A stretch of 5,107 nucleotides of DNA from Natronohydrobacter sp. Its GTDB lineage: Bacteria > Pseudomonadota > Alphaproteobacteria > Rhodobacterales > Rhodobacteraceae. The notes beneath the pieces were generated by a model, which was not told the DNA's origin, did no database searches, and saw only the letters and a program-made list of their open reading frames with translations. Of this stretch, positions 1 through 5,107 are shown piece by piece (within the stretch, counting starts at the first letter, position 1; the number at the start of each line of letters is the position of its first letter). The translations under genes and the position numbers were made by a program. Location of the stretch: the NCBI GenBank assembly GCA_007117255.1, contig SKGU01000303.1, positions 1 to 5,107 of the forward strand. The letters are read 5' to 3'.

Positions 1-22
1 TCTCGGAAAAATTCAATGCCAT
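1..22 (-). CDS. ftsZ: Cell division protein FtsZ, N-terminal 7 codons (partial)
   Basis: Only the start of the gene is inside the window. From the ATG at 22-20 the minus strand reads MALNFSE and then leaves the window. A short leader of this kind (M-x-L-N-x-S) opens FtsZ in Rhodobacteraceae, and ftsZ is the gene normally found directly after ftsA in the dcw cluster. FtsZ is the tubulin-like GTPase that polymerises into the Z-ring at midcell and recruits the divisome. A GGAG ribosome binding site sits 7 nt upstream. The GTPase motifs lie outside the window, so identity rests on context, the peptide start and the ribosome binding site. Unlike the other junctions here, ftsZ is set off from ftsA by 184 nt, which implies its own control. 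Confidence 0.85.
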
Positions 23-29
23 GTGCTCA

Positions 30-33
30 CTCC
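30..33 (-). promoter_or_regulatory. Ribosome binding site of ftsZ
   Basis: On the minus strand GGAG, inside the purine-rich run GAGGCGGAG, lies 7 nt before the ATG at 22. This is good Shine-Dalgarno spacing and fixes the ftsZ start. Confidence 0.75.
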
Positions 34-91
34 GCCTCTCTTATTGCCGGTGCTCTTAGCCGCAGGAACGCCCGGATACCTGATTTTCCTT

Positions 92-96
92 GAATC
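92..96. promoter_or_regulatory. GANTC (CcrM-type) methylation site upstream of ftsZ
   Basis: The palindromic motif reads GAATC on the plus strand and GATTC on the minus strand. It overlaps the candidate -10 hexamer at 94-99. I count only three GANTC sites in the window (92-96, 317-321 and 2638-2642), and this is the only one outside a coding region. CcrM, the cell-cycle-regulated adenine methyltransferase of alphaproteobacteria, modifies GANTC. In Caulobacter, methylation of such a site in the ftsZ promoter is known to favour expression. A role here is inferred. Confidence 0.5.
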
Positions 97-122
97 CTAC
101 AGGGGTTGCGGCCCAAGGTCAC
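94..122 (-). promoter_or_regulatory. Candidate sigma70-type promoter for ftsZ
   Basis: On the minus strand the -35-like hexamer GTGACC (117-122, 4 of 6 matches to TTGACA) is followed by exactly 17 nt and the -10-like hexamer TAGGAT (94-99, 4 of 6 matches to TATAAT). Transcription would start at about 85-88 and leave a leader of roughly 65 nt before the ftsZ ATG. It lies in the only sizeable gap in the division gene block. The match is moderate and was found by eye, so it is a prediction. Confidence 0.35.
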
Positions 123-172
123 CAAAAAAGTCACAATTTACTACCATATCTGGCATTTTTTTAGCGAATTTT

Positions 173-187
173 CGCCGAGTTTCGGCG
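173..187 (-). other. Small perfect hairpin after ftsA
   Basis: A 6-bp perfect inverted repeat (CGCCGA / TCGGCG) with a 3-nt loop begins 19 nt past the ftsA stop codon. On the transcribed (minus) strand it is followed by A-rich sequence, not a run of T, so it does not look like an intrinsic terminator. It could protect the 3' end of the upstream mRNA or cause pausing, or it may be chance. Confidence 0.35.
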
Positions 188-206
188 GTGACGCTTGATT
201 TTGCGT

Positions 207-1544
207 CTACCAGTTGTCCTTGAACCATTTCACCGCCCGCTTGAGCGAACGCGCGGGGTAGGTGTCAGCGGGCATATCGAAATCCCACCACTCGTCTTGT
301 GGATGCGTCGCCAGCAGACTCAGCCCGACAACACCCGAAAACGCCTGCCCGGACGCCGCTTGCGGCAGGCCACGAACCCGCATCGGGCGGCCAAGGCGCA
401 CTTGCTGCCCGAAGATGCGCGCAGCCAGACCGTCGATGCCGGGCACCTGCGCCGCCCCGCCGGTCAGAACAACCTGCTGGCTGGGCAAATGATTGAACCC
501 TGCCGCATCCAGACGCGCGCGCACATCCTCAAGGATTTCTTCAATCCGGGGGCGCATGATGCCGATCAGTTCGGCGCGGCTGACGCGGCGGCGATCCTTG
601 TCCCAGTCGCCGCTATCGCCTGTCAACTCGATCATCTCTCGATCGTCCATGGATGTGGCCTGCACCCCGCCATGCACTGTTTTTATGCGTTCGGCAGACG
701 CAAAATCGATCCGCAGACCTTTGGAAATATCCGAGGTCACATGCCCACCGCCCATGCGCACGCAGTCAGCGTAGATCATGTGTTTCTTCATGAAGATCGA
801 GACCGAAGACGTGCCCGCCCCCAGATCGACACAGGCTGCGCCCAATTCCTGCTCATCCTCGACCAGCGCCGACATGCCGGAAACATACGCACTCGATGCA
901 ATGCCCGCCAACTCGACATCGCAGCGCTTCAGCGCATTGCAGACATTCTGTACAAGGCTGGCCTCAACTGTCACCAGATGCATGTCGCAGGCAAGATTGC
1001 GCCCACTTTGCCCACGCGGATCAGACAGCCCGGAGCGGTGATCCAATGCGAAATTGATGGGCTGAGCATGCAACACATCGCGCCCTGCCCCGAAATCGGG
1101 CACATCACAGGCCGCCATGACGCGGGCAATATCATCCTCGGACACGACCCCACCACCCAGATCGATCTCGCCAGCCAGCCCGTAAGACCGCAGTTGTCCA
1201 CCTGACAGGCAGACCATGACGTGATCCACGCGCGTCTGTGCCATTTTCTGCGCCGCCTGCAATGCTGTGCGAATGGCGCTTTCGGTTTCAGCCATCGCCG
1301 ACACTTCGCCATAGCGCACGCCGCTGGACCGGGTGGTGCCCGCACCGATAACCCGAAATGCCGCCTGCCCTGCCATGTTGCCGACACCGGGATGGCGCTG
1401 CCCGATCACGCCTGGCTCCAGCTTCAGTACAAGCGCGGCAATCTTGTAGGTGCCGATATCAAGCGCGGCGATCACACCACGCTGCATGGCGACGCGCCGC
1501 ATCTGGCGCATGGCGCGTTGCGAAGCATAGGGGTCAATCATCAC
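207..1544 (-). CDS. ftsA: Cell division protein FtsA
   Basis: This is a 445-residue actin-fold ATPase that tethers FtsZ to the inner face of the cytoplasmic membrane and helps recruit later divisome proteins. Visible landmarks are: a basic lead-in at residues 9-22 (SQRAMRQMRR...), common in alphaproteobacterial FtsA; the phosphate-1 loop LDIGTYK at 28-34; the FtsA-specific 1C region around 105-185; phosphate-2 VDLGAGTSSVSIF at 239-251; and the adenosine motif VVLTGGAAQVPGI at 358-370. The C-terminal helix SLKRAVKWFKDNW at 433-445 is amphipathic and fits the membrane-targeting sequence. Length is slightly above the roughly 420 residues of E. coli FtsA because of the lead-in. The start is GTG at 1544, which overlaps the ftsQ stop as GTGA. 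An ATG follows directly at 1541 and could be used instead, giving 444 residues. The stop is TAG. Translation is probably coupled to ftsQ. Confidence 0.97.
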   Translation of the reverse strand: MMIDPYASQRAMRQMRRVAMQRGVIAALDIGTYKIAALVLKLEPGVIGQRHPGVGNMAGQAAFRVIGAGTTRSSGVRYGEVSAMAETESAIRTALQAAQKMAQTRVDHVMVCLSGGQLRSYGLAGEIDLGGGVVSEDDIARVMAACDVPDFGAGRDVLHAQPINFALDHRSGLSDPRGQSGRNLACDMHLVTVEASLVQNVCNALKRCDVELAGIASSAYVSGMSALVEDEQELGAACVDLGAGTSSVSIFMKKHMIYADCVRMGGGHVTSDISKGLRIDFASAERIKTVHGGVQATSMDDREMIELTGDSGDWDKDRRRVSRAELIGIMRPRIEEILEDVRARLDAAGFNHLPSQQVVLTGGAAQVPGIDGLAARIFGQQVRLGRPMRVRGLPQAASGQAFSGVVGLSLLATHPQDEWWDFDMPADTYPARSLKRAVKWFKDNW

Positions 1545-2836
1545 TGTAGGGCCTCCAGGGATTGAGAACGAATGTCGCGCAGGGTTTCCATTGCCCCTGC
1601 ACTGATCTGAAGAACGGGACGGGCTGGATTGCGAAGATCAGCAGTCACGATGTCGCGTGACAACAAGTCCTGCGCCTGCTCAAGCGCGATCACGCGCTCC
1701 AGCGCAGCCAGTGCACCTGTCTCAGGCAAGCGGATGCGCTGGTCACGGTCCAGCACAACATCCCAGCGCCGCTCGCCCATGCGTACAAGCCCAAGAACGC
1801 GTGATCCCAGCGGGGTTGCGGCATCCAGCAAATCCAAGGCTTCGCGGATGGCAACATCTGCACCCGCACCGGCAATCAACGGCAAATCCGGGCGCAGGTC
1901 ACGGCTTGCGACATGCGCGACGCGCACGCCGTCCGCATCCAGCATCTCCAGCCCGGTTTCCGACCGCCACAAGATCGCGGGAACACGCTCTGTGATGCTC
2001 AGCGCCAGAACACCATCGGCCAGAAGCCGCAGATCAGCCGTGCGCACCCAGTCCAGCGCCTCGACCTCGACACGCAACGCATCCATATCAAGCCGGAACG
2101 AAGATTGCGGCAAATCGATATCCATCCGCGCGCGCAAAGCCGCATCCAGTTCGGGCGTGACCTCTGGCCACTGCAGGCGTGTCACCATGAATTCAGGGCG
2201 ATCGACGAATGCGGAATAAGCCGTCTCGATATGCCCGTTCAGCGCTTGACGATTTGCCTCATTGGAAAAATATCCGGCAAGCGCCACGGCAACGGCAAGG
2301 ACAGGTACACCGAATTTCAGCCCGTTGCGATAGGTTGGCGTCAGCCAGAAGCGCTGCAGACGATAGCCTAGCCGACTATCAGCAATGCGCCTGCGCCGGG
2401 GTTTGGCAGGCGGAACCGGGCGTGCGCGCACAGGCGGCGCGGCCAGCAGGCTGTCGCGCGCTTGCGGCTCGTCCTGCGCTGCCGCAAGCGCGCTGACACT
2501 GGCCCCATACGACAATGCCGGCGCAACAGCGGCAGGGCTGGTTTGCAGATCGGACAACCCCTCCATTGCCTGAAGCGTGTCATCGAGGCTACCCAGGCGA
2601 CATTGCGCAACCGAAAACTGATCCATGCGTGCGGCGCGAGTCTGCTGCGCATGCTCCATTGCTGGCGCAGGCGCTGGTGGTCTGGGCAAAGGACGCTCGG
2701 GCAGAATGTCTTCCTGCGCATATTCTTCGGCGCGGGTGGCCCCAAGATGATCCCAGAAACTCTGGGCATCGCTCAGCGCCGAAAGAGGTGCATCACTGTC
2801 GTCTACATTTGAATGCGAAGGGCCTAACGGTCGCAT
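1541..2836 (-). CDS. ftsQ: Cell division protein FtsQ with a long N-terminal cytoplasmic extension
   Basis: FtsQ is a bitopic inner-membrane protein that links early and late divisome components through its periplasmic domain (the FtsQ-FtsB-FtsL complex). The chosen ATG gives 431 residues. Residues 1-145 form an Ala/Pro-rich, probably disordered tail with an acidic start and two proline-rich patches (46-59 and 133-145). It ends in PRRRR (146-150), a positive-inside flank. The family core begins near LGYRLQRFWLTPTYR (156-170). The transmembrane helix is about 174-190. The POTRA domain covers about 205-287 (DRPEFMVTRL to ITERVPAILWR). The beta domain runs to about 415 and includes GERRWDVVLDRDQRI (354-368). 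Typical relatives are about 300 residues, so the tail is extra. An in-frame ATG at 2857 would add seven residues, but the GGAGG lies between the two and favours 2836. The gene overlaps ddl by 13 nt and its TGA overlaps the ftsA start. Confidence 0.93.
   Translation of the reverse strand: MRPLGPSHSNVDDSDAPLSALSDAQSFWDHLGATRAEEYAQEDILPERPLPRPPAPAPAMEHAQQTRAARMDQFSVAQCRLGSLDDTLQAMEGLSDLQTSPAAVAPALSYGASVSALAAAQDEPQARDSLLAAPPVRARPVPPAKPRRRRIADSRLGYRLQRFWLTPTYRNGLKFGVPVLAVAVALAGYFSNEANRQALNGHIETAYSAFVDRPEFMVTRLQWPEVTPELDAALRARMDIDLPQSSFRLDMDALRVEVEALDWVRTADLRLLADGVLALSITERVPAILWRSETGLEMLDADGVRVAHVASRDLRPDLPLIAGAGADVAIREALDLLDAATPLGSRVLGLVRMGERRWDVVLDRDQRIRLPETGALAALERVIALEQAQDLLSRDIVTADLRNPARPVLQISAGAMETLRDIRSQSLEALQ
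1552..1556 (-). promoter_or_regulatory. Ribosome binding site of ftsA
   Basis: GGAGG on the minus strand lies within the 3' end of ftsQ. It is 7 nt before the GTG at 1544 and 10 nt before the ATG at 1541. The spacing favours the GTG slightly but does not exclude the ATG. Confidence 0.7.
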
Positions 2837-3744
2837 GAAGCATCCTCCACGATCCATTTGCAGAGATCAGAAAAACTGATCCCGCAATGCGCCGCCTGTT
2901 CTGGCACCAGTGATGTGGGTGTCATGCCGGGCTGCGTGTTGGTCTCCAGCAGGATAAGACCCTCAAGCCCCTGTGCCTCATTCCAACGAAAATCCGTGCG
3001 ACTGACACCCCGGCACCCCAGCACCTGATGCGCGCGCAGCGCATAGTCGAGACAGGCCGCGTGGATATCTGCAGGAATATCGGCGGGCACAACATGGCGC
3101 GATCCGCCGGGCTTGTACTTGGCGTCATAGTCATACCAGCCATCAGTGACGATATCCGTCACTGTCAGCGCGCGGTCGCCCACGACAGTTGTGGTCAACT
3201 CGCGCCCCGGCGCGAAGGCCTCTACCATCACCAGATCAGGCATGTCATCGGCCAGTTGCGGCGGCGCGTTCGCGCCTTCCTGCACCAGATACACGCCGAC
3301 CGAACTGCCCTCGTTATTGGGTTTGATCACATAGGGCGGGGGCAGAAGATGCGCAGCCATGGCATCGAGCTTGGGCGCAAGAACCGAGGCCACGACGGGT
3401 AGACCTGCCGCGCGAAACGCAGCTTTCGAGCGCTCCTTGTCCATCGCCAATGCCGAGCACAGGACACCCGAATGCGTGTAGGGCATACGCAGCCATTCCA
3501 GAATGCCCTGAACGCATCCGTCCTCGCCAAAGCGACCATGCAGCGCGTTGAAAACGATGTCAGGGGCGATCTCTACCAGACGCTGCGCGACATCACCGCG
3601 CGCATCCAGTTCGATCACCTCATATCCCGCCACCCGCAGCGCTTTCGCGCATTCATGCCCTGACGACAGTGACACCTCGCGCTCGGACGAGAGGCCACCT
3701 TTCAGAACACATAACCGGGGGGCTGCCCTGCTCGACATGCCCAT
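2824..3744 (-). CDS. ddl: D-alanine--D-alanine ligase (DdlB type)
   Basis: This ATP-grasp enzyme of the cytoplasm joins two D-alanines with ATP to make the dipeptide that MurF adds to the peptidoglycan precursor. With the ATG at 3744 it has 306 residues, the normal length. Family motifs are all present: GGLSSEREVSLSSG at 16-29 with the N-terminal catalytic Glu21; NALHGRFGEDGCVQG at 66-80; YVIKPNNEGSSVGV at 138-151 (phosphate-binding loop with Ser147/148); the omega-loop segment YDYDAKY at 204-210; SRTDF at 248-252 (Arg249, metal ligand Asp251); and LETNTQPGMTPTSLVP at 266-281 (Glu267, Asn269, Ser278). Three stacked starts exist: GTG 3750, ATG 3744 and ATG 3738. I chose 3744 because an AGAGG is 8 nt upstream of it. 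The murB stop is 51 nt upstream and the 3' end overlaps ftsQ. The stop is TAG. The enzyme looks complete and active. Confidence 0.97.
   Translation of the reverse strand: MGMSSRAAPRLCVLKGGLSSEREVSLSSGHECAKALRVAGYEVIELDARGDVAQRLVEIAPDIVFNALHGRFGEDGCVQGILEWLRMPYTHSGVLCSALAMDKERSKAAFRAAGLPVVASVLAPKLDAMAAHLLPPPYVIKPNNEGSSVGVYLVQEGANAPPQLADDMPDLVMVEAFAPGRELTTTVVGDRALTVTDIVTDGWYDYDAKYKPGGSRHVVPADIPADIHAACLDYALRAHQVLGCRGVSRTDFRWNEAQGLEGLILLETNTQPGMTPTSLVPEQAAHCGISFSDLCKWIVEDASCDR
2844..2848 (-). promoter_or_regulatory. Ribosome binding site deciding the ftsQ start
   Basis: GGAGG on the minus strand is 7 nt before the ATG at 2836 and lies inside the last codons of ddl. It supports this ATG over the in-frame ATG at 2857, and so supports the long FtsQ form over any internal start. 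Confidence 0.75.
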
Positions 3745-3752
3745 TCCCACTG

Positions 3753-3757
3753 CCTCT
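3753..3757 (-). promoter_or_regulatory. Ribosome binding site of ddl
   Basis: AGAGG on the minus strand is 8 nt before the ATG at 3744. It is only 2 nt before the GTG at 3750, which is too close, and 14 nt before the ATG at 3738. It therefore favours 3744, although a weaker GGGA six nt before 3738 leaves that start possible. Confidence 0.5.
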
Positions 3758-3795
3758 GAGCCATTTTCGGCCCATTTTGCCCGATTTGCCGGGCG

Positions 3796-4764
3796 TTATT
3801 CTTTTGATACCGCGCCCAGTTCCAGCGCTGGCACATCCGCGCCCGGTGTTGCCTCACCGACCCGCATGATTTCCCACTGTAGCGAAATACCGCGCGCTTG
3901 CAAAACCCTTTTTCGCACTTCTTCGCCAAGCGCTTCCAGTTCAGTGGCCGTGGCACCATCGGCATTGATCAGAAAATTCGGATGTTTGGGCGACATTTGT
4001 GCACCGCCCATGCGCGCCCCGCGCAATCCTGCCTCGTCAATCACTTTCCACGCCTTCAGCTCATGGCTGTCATCCGCGCGCCCTGTCGACGAAAACCCGG
4101 CCGGGTTGCGAAATGTCGACCCGGCGCTACGCTCTTTCGTGGGCTGGGTCGCATCGCGTCTGGCAAGCTGATCTTCCATCCGCGCATGCAATGCCGCGGG
4201 ATCACCCGCCGGGGCATTGAAACGGGCCTCTGTGACCACCATGCCGTCGGGCAACTGGGACTGGCGGTAGGCGAGTTTCAGATCGCTGGCGGGGATAATG
4301 TGACGCTGGCCCTGCCGGTCAATCGCCACAATCTCGATCAGGTGATCGGCGACATAAGTGCCGTAACAGCCCGCATTCATCCGCACGGCACCCCCGATAC
4401 TGCCGGGAATGGTGCGCAAAAAGGTCAGATCACGGCCCGCATCTGCCGCTTTGCGCGCCACATGCGCGTCCAGAGCGGCGGCACCTGCGGTGATATGGTC
4501 GCTTATCTCGATCCCGTTGAACCCCCGCCCCAGCCGGATCACCACCGCGCGGATGCCGCCATCACGCACGATCAGATTGGAGCCGACACCCATCGGAAAG
4601 ACAGGAACCTCTGGGTCGAGCGCTTCGAGGAAATCGCGCAGATCATCTTCATCGGCAGGCTGGAAAAGCCAGTCGGCGGGACCACCGACGCGCAACCATG
4701 TCAGGCTGTCGAGCGGCTTTTGCGGCGTAAGCGTGCCGCGTGTCTGGATTTGGTCAGGTGTCAT
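3796..4764 (-). CDS. murB: UDP-N-acetylenolpyruvoylglucosamine reductase MurB
   Basis: MurB is the cytoplasmic FAD enzyme that uses NADPH to reduce UDP-GlcNAc-enolpyruvate to UDP-MurNAc, the second committed step of peptidoglycan precursor synthesis. The 322-residue product shows the FAD-binding region LTWLRVGGPADWLF (21-34), MGVGSNLIVRDGG (58-70) and LRTIPGSIGGAVRMNAGCYG (116-135). It then has YRQSQL (166-171, with the conserved Tyr-Arg), AGSTFRNPAG (214-223, proton donor Ser216), HPNFLIN (261-267) and WEIMRVGE (297-304, active-site Glu298). The compact length and GSTFRNP fit the type II form. About 18 residues trail the last motif. The ATG at 4764 is the only plausible start near the conserved region, but its ribosome binding site is weak. 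The frame stays open upstream to a GTG at 4893, giving an Ala/Arg/Gly-rich lead-in that does not look like MurB. The stop is TAA. Confidence 0.96.
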   Translation of the reverse strand: MTPDQIQTRGTLTPQKPLDSLTWLRVGGPADWLFQPADEDDLRDFLEALDPEVPVFPMGVGSNLIVRDGGIRAVVIRLGRGFNGIEISDHITAGAAALDAHVARKAADAGRDLTFLRTIPGSIGGAVRMNAGCYGTYVADHLIEIVAIDRQGQRHIIPASDLKLAYRQSQLPDGMVVTEARFNAPAGDPAALHARMEDQLARRDATQPTKERSAGSTFRNPAGFSSTGRADDSHELKAWKVIDEAGLRGARMGGAQMSPKHPNFLINADGATATELEALGEEVRKRVLQARGISLQWEIMRVGEATPGADVPALELGAVSKE

Positions 4765-4955
4765 GGCGGTGTGAGTAGCCTGAGAGATGGGGGATTGTCG
4801 AGAGTGCGCGCGACCTTCTGCCGCCGCGCGCGACGCGCCACGATCCGGGGCCGTCCCGCCCGACAAGGCCAAGCAGCGCCCGCCTGCCTGCACCTCGCGG
4901 CAACGCCTCCAGCCAAGCCTGCAAGCTCTCGCGATCCCTTACCCGTGAGCCCCCA
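4765..4955. other. Gap upstream of murB, no secure gene
   Basis: This 191-nt GC-rich stretch separates the upstream gene's stop from the murB ATG. I see no terminator, no convincing promoter and no clear ribosome binding site for murB. On the minus strand one frame is open from just after the upstream stop to a TGA at 4756-4754 inside murB. It has no ATG or GTG, only a TTG at 4924, and would encode about 56 residues beginning LQAWLEALPRGAGRRALLG. The first half reads like real protein and the second half is Arg/Gly/Ser-rich. It could be a small unannotated gene, a decayed remnant or chance. I do not recognise it. Confidence 0.3.
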
Positions 4956-5107
4956 TCAATTGCCCCCCAACAGCCCCCGCAGACGATTGCCGATTTCCTG
5001 CTCCACCCCGCGCCGGATCGTGTCCTGCACGCGCTCGCCCTCTTCGCGCTCGACGCCCAATTCCCGCTCCAGGCGCTGCTCGACCTCTGATCGCGTCCGC
5101 TCTTCCA
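4956..5107 (-). CDS. C-terminal fragment of an unidentified charged protein, possibly AsmA-like
   Basis: The last 49 codons of a minus-strand gene enter from the right edge and end at TGA 4958-4956. The peptide is dominated by Glu and Arg, with a helical, coiled-coil-like pattern (EVEQRLERELGVEREEGERV, then VEQEIGNRLRGLL), and ends GLLGGN. Charged helical tails of this style, ending in a short hydrophobic LLGG-like motif, remind me of AsmA-family inner-membrane proteins of Rhodobacteraceae, but the fragment has no diagnostic domain. It is not the tail of MurC, MurG or the small DUF2484 protein that often precedes murB in this family. The start and most of the protein are outside the window. 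That it is coding is fairly secure; the AsmA suggestion is weak. Confidence 0.65.
   Translation of the reverse strand, partial: EERTRSEVEQRLERELGVEREEGERVQDTIRRGVEQEIGNRLRGLLGGN

Noticed and set aside
97..156. Possible 19-residue upstream ORF before ftsZ on the minus strand
   Set aside because: There is no ribosome binding site before its ATG at 156, the peptide is unremarkable, and its end overlaps the predicted -10 box. It is probably chance.
173..187. Hairpin considered as an intrinsic terminator for ftsA
   Set aside because: The stem is only 6 bp and the transcribed strand continues with A-rich sequence instead of a U-tract. The T-run lies on the wrong side for either strand.
195..1205. 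Long plus-strand open frame (336 codons) opposite ftsA
   Set aside because: It is antisense to an unmistakable ftsA. The translation is rich in His, Arg, Gln and Cys with no recognisable motif, typical of a shadow frame in GC-rich DNA.
1629..2219. Plus-strand open frame (196 codons) opposite ftsQ
   Set aside because: The product is almost entirely Ser/Arg/Ala/Thr with no domain pattern, and the opposite strand encodes clear FtsQ core sequence.
3745..3795. Repeated AAAATGG and a CCCG/CGGG mini-stem between murB and ddl
   Set aside because: The pieces are very short, there is no T-tract, and the spacing is normal for genes on one transcript. It is not enough to call a regulatory element or terminator.
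4765..4893. Upstream extension of MurB to a GTG at 4893
   Set aside because: The added 43 residues are low-complexity Ala/Arg/Gly/Ser with no MurB similarity, and the ATG at 4764 lies at the usual distance before the conserved LTWLRVGGPADW segment.
4840..4900. Possible degenerate Walker A (GLVGRDGPGSW) in the open frame upstream of murB
   Set aside because: The essential GKS/T is missing and the resemblance depends on a few Gly/Pro residues common in GC-rich translation.

Overview
The window holds part of a division and cell wall (dcw) gene cluster from an alphaproteobacterium, most likely a member of the Rhodobacteraceae. Every gene I can support lies on the minus strand. Read in the direction of transcription (right to left) they are: the 3' end of an unidentified charged protein, murB, ddl, ftsQ, ftsA and the first seven codons of ftsZ. 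The family assignment rests on the order murB-ddl-ftsQ-ftsA-ftsZ, the GC-rich sequence, and protein signatures I know from this group, such as the FtsQ stretches WLTP, DRPEF and GERRWDVVLDRDQRI and the long basic lead-in of FtsA.

Right end (4956-5107): the last 49 codons of a very charged protein, perhaps AsmA-like. A 191-nt gap follows (4765-4955) with no secure gene, although one frame stays open through it without ATG or GTG and runs 11 nt into murB. Core (207-4764): murB makes UDP-MurNAc and Ddl makes D-Ala-D-Ala, both for the peptidoglycan precursor. FtsQ is the bitopic divisome scaffold and FtsA is the actin-like membrane anchor for FtsZ. Junctions are tight: 51 nt between murB and ddl, a 13-nt overlap of ddl and ftsQ, and a GTGA overlap of ftsQ and ftsA. 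This fits one transcript with translational coupling.

Left end (1-206): ftsA is separated from ftsZ by 184 nt that are more AT-rich than the genes. The stretch holds a small hairpin, a possible sigma70-type promoter and a good ribosome binding site for ftsZ. One of only three GANTC (CcrM-type) sites I count in the window overlaps the candidate -10 box, which suggests separate and possibly cell-cycle-linked control of ftsZ.

Nothing here looks like a new defence or mobile system. The most unusual items are a roughly 145-residue N-terminal extension on FtsQ, the GANTC site at the ftsZ promoter, and the absence of murC and murG upstream of murB.
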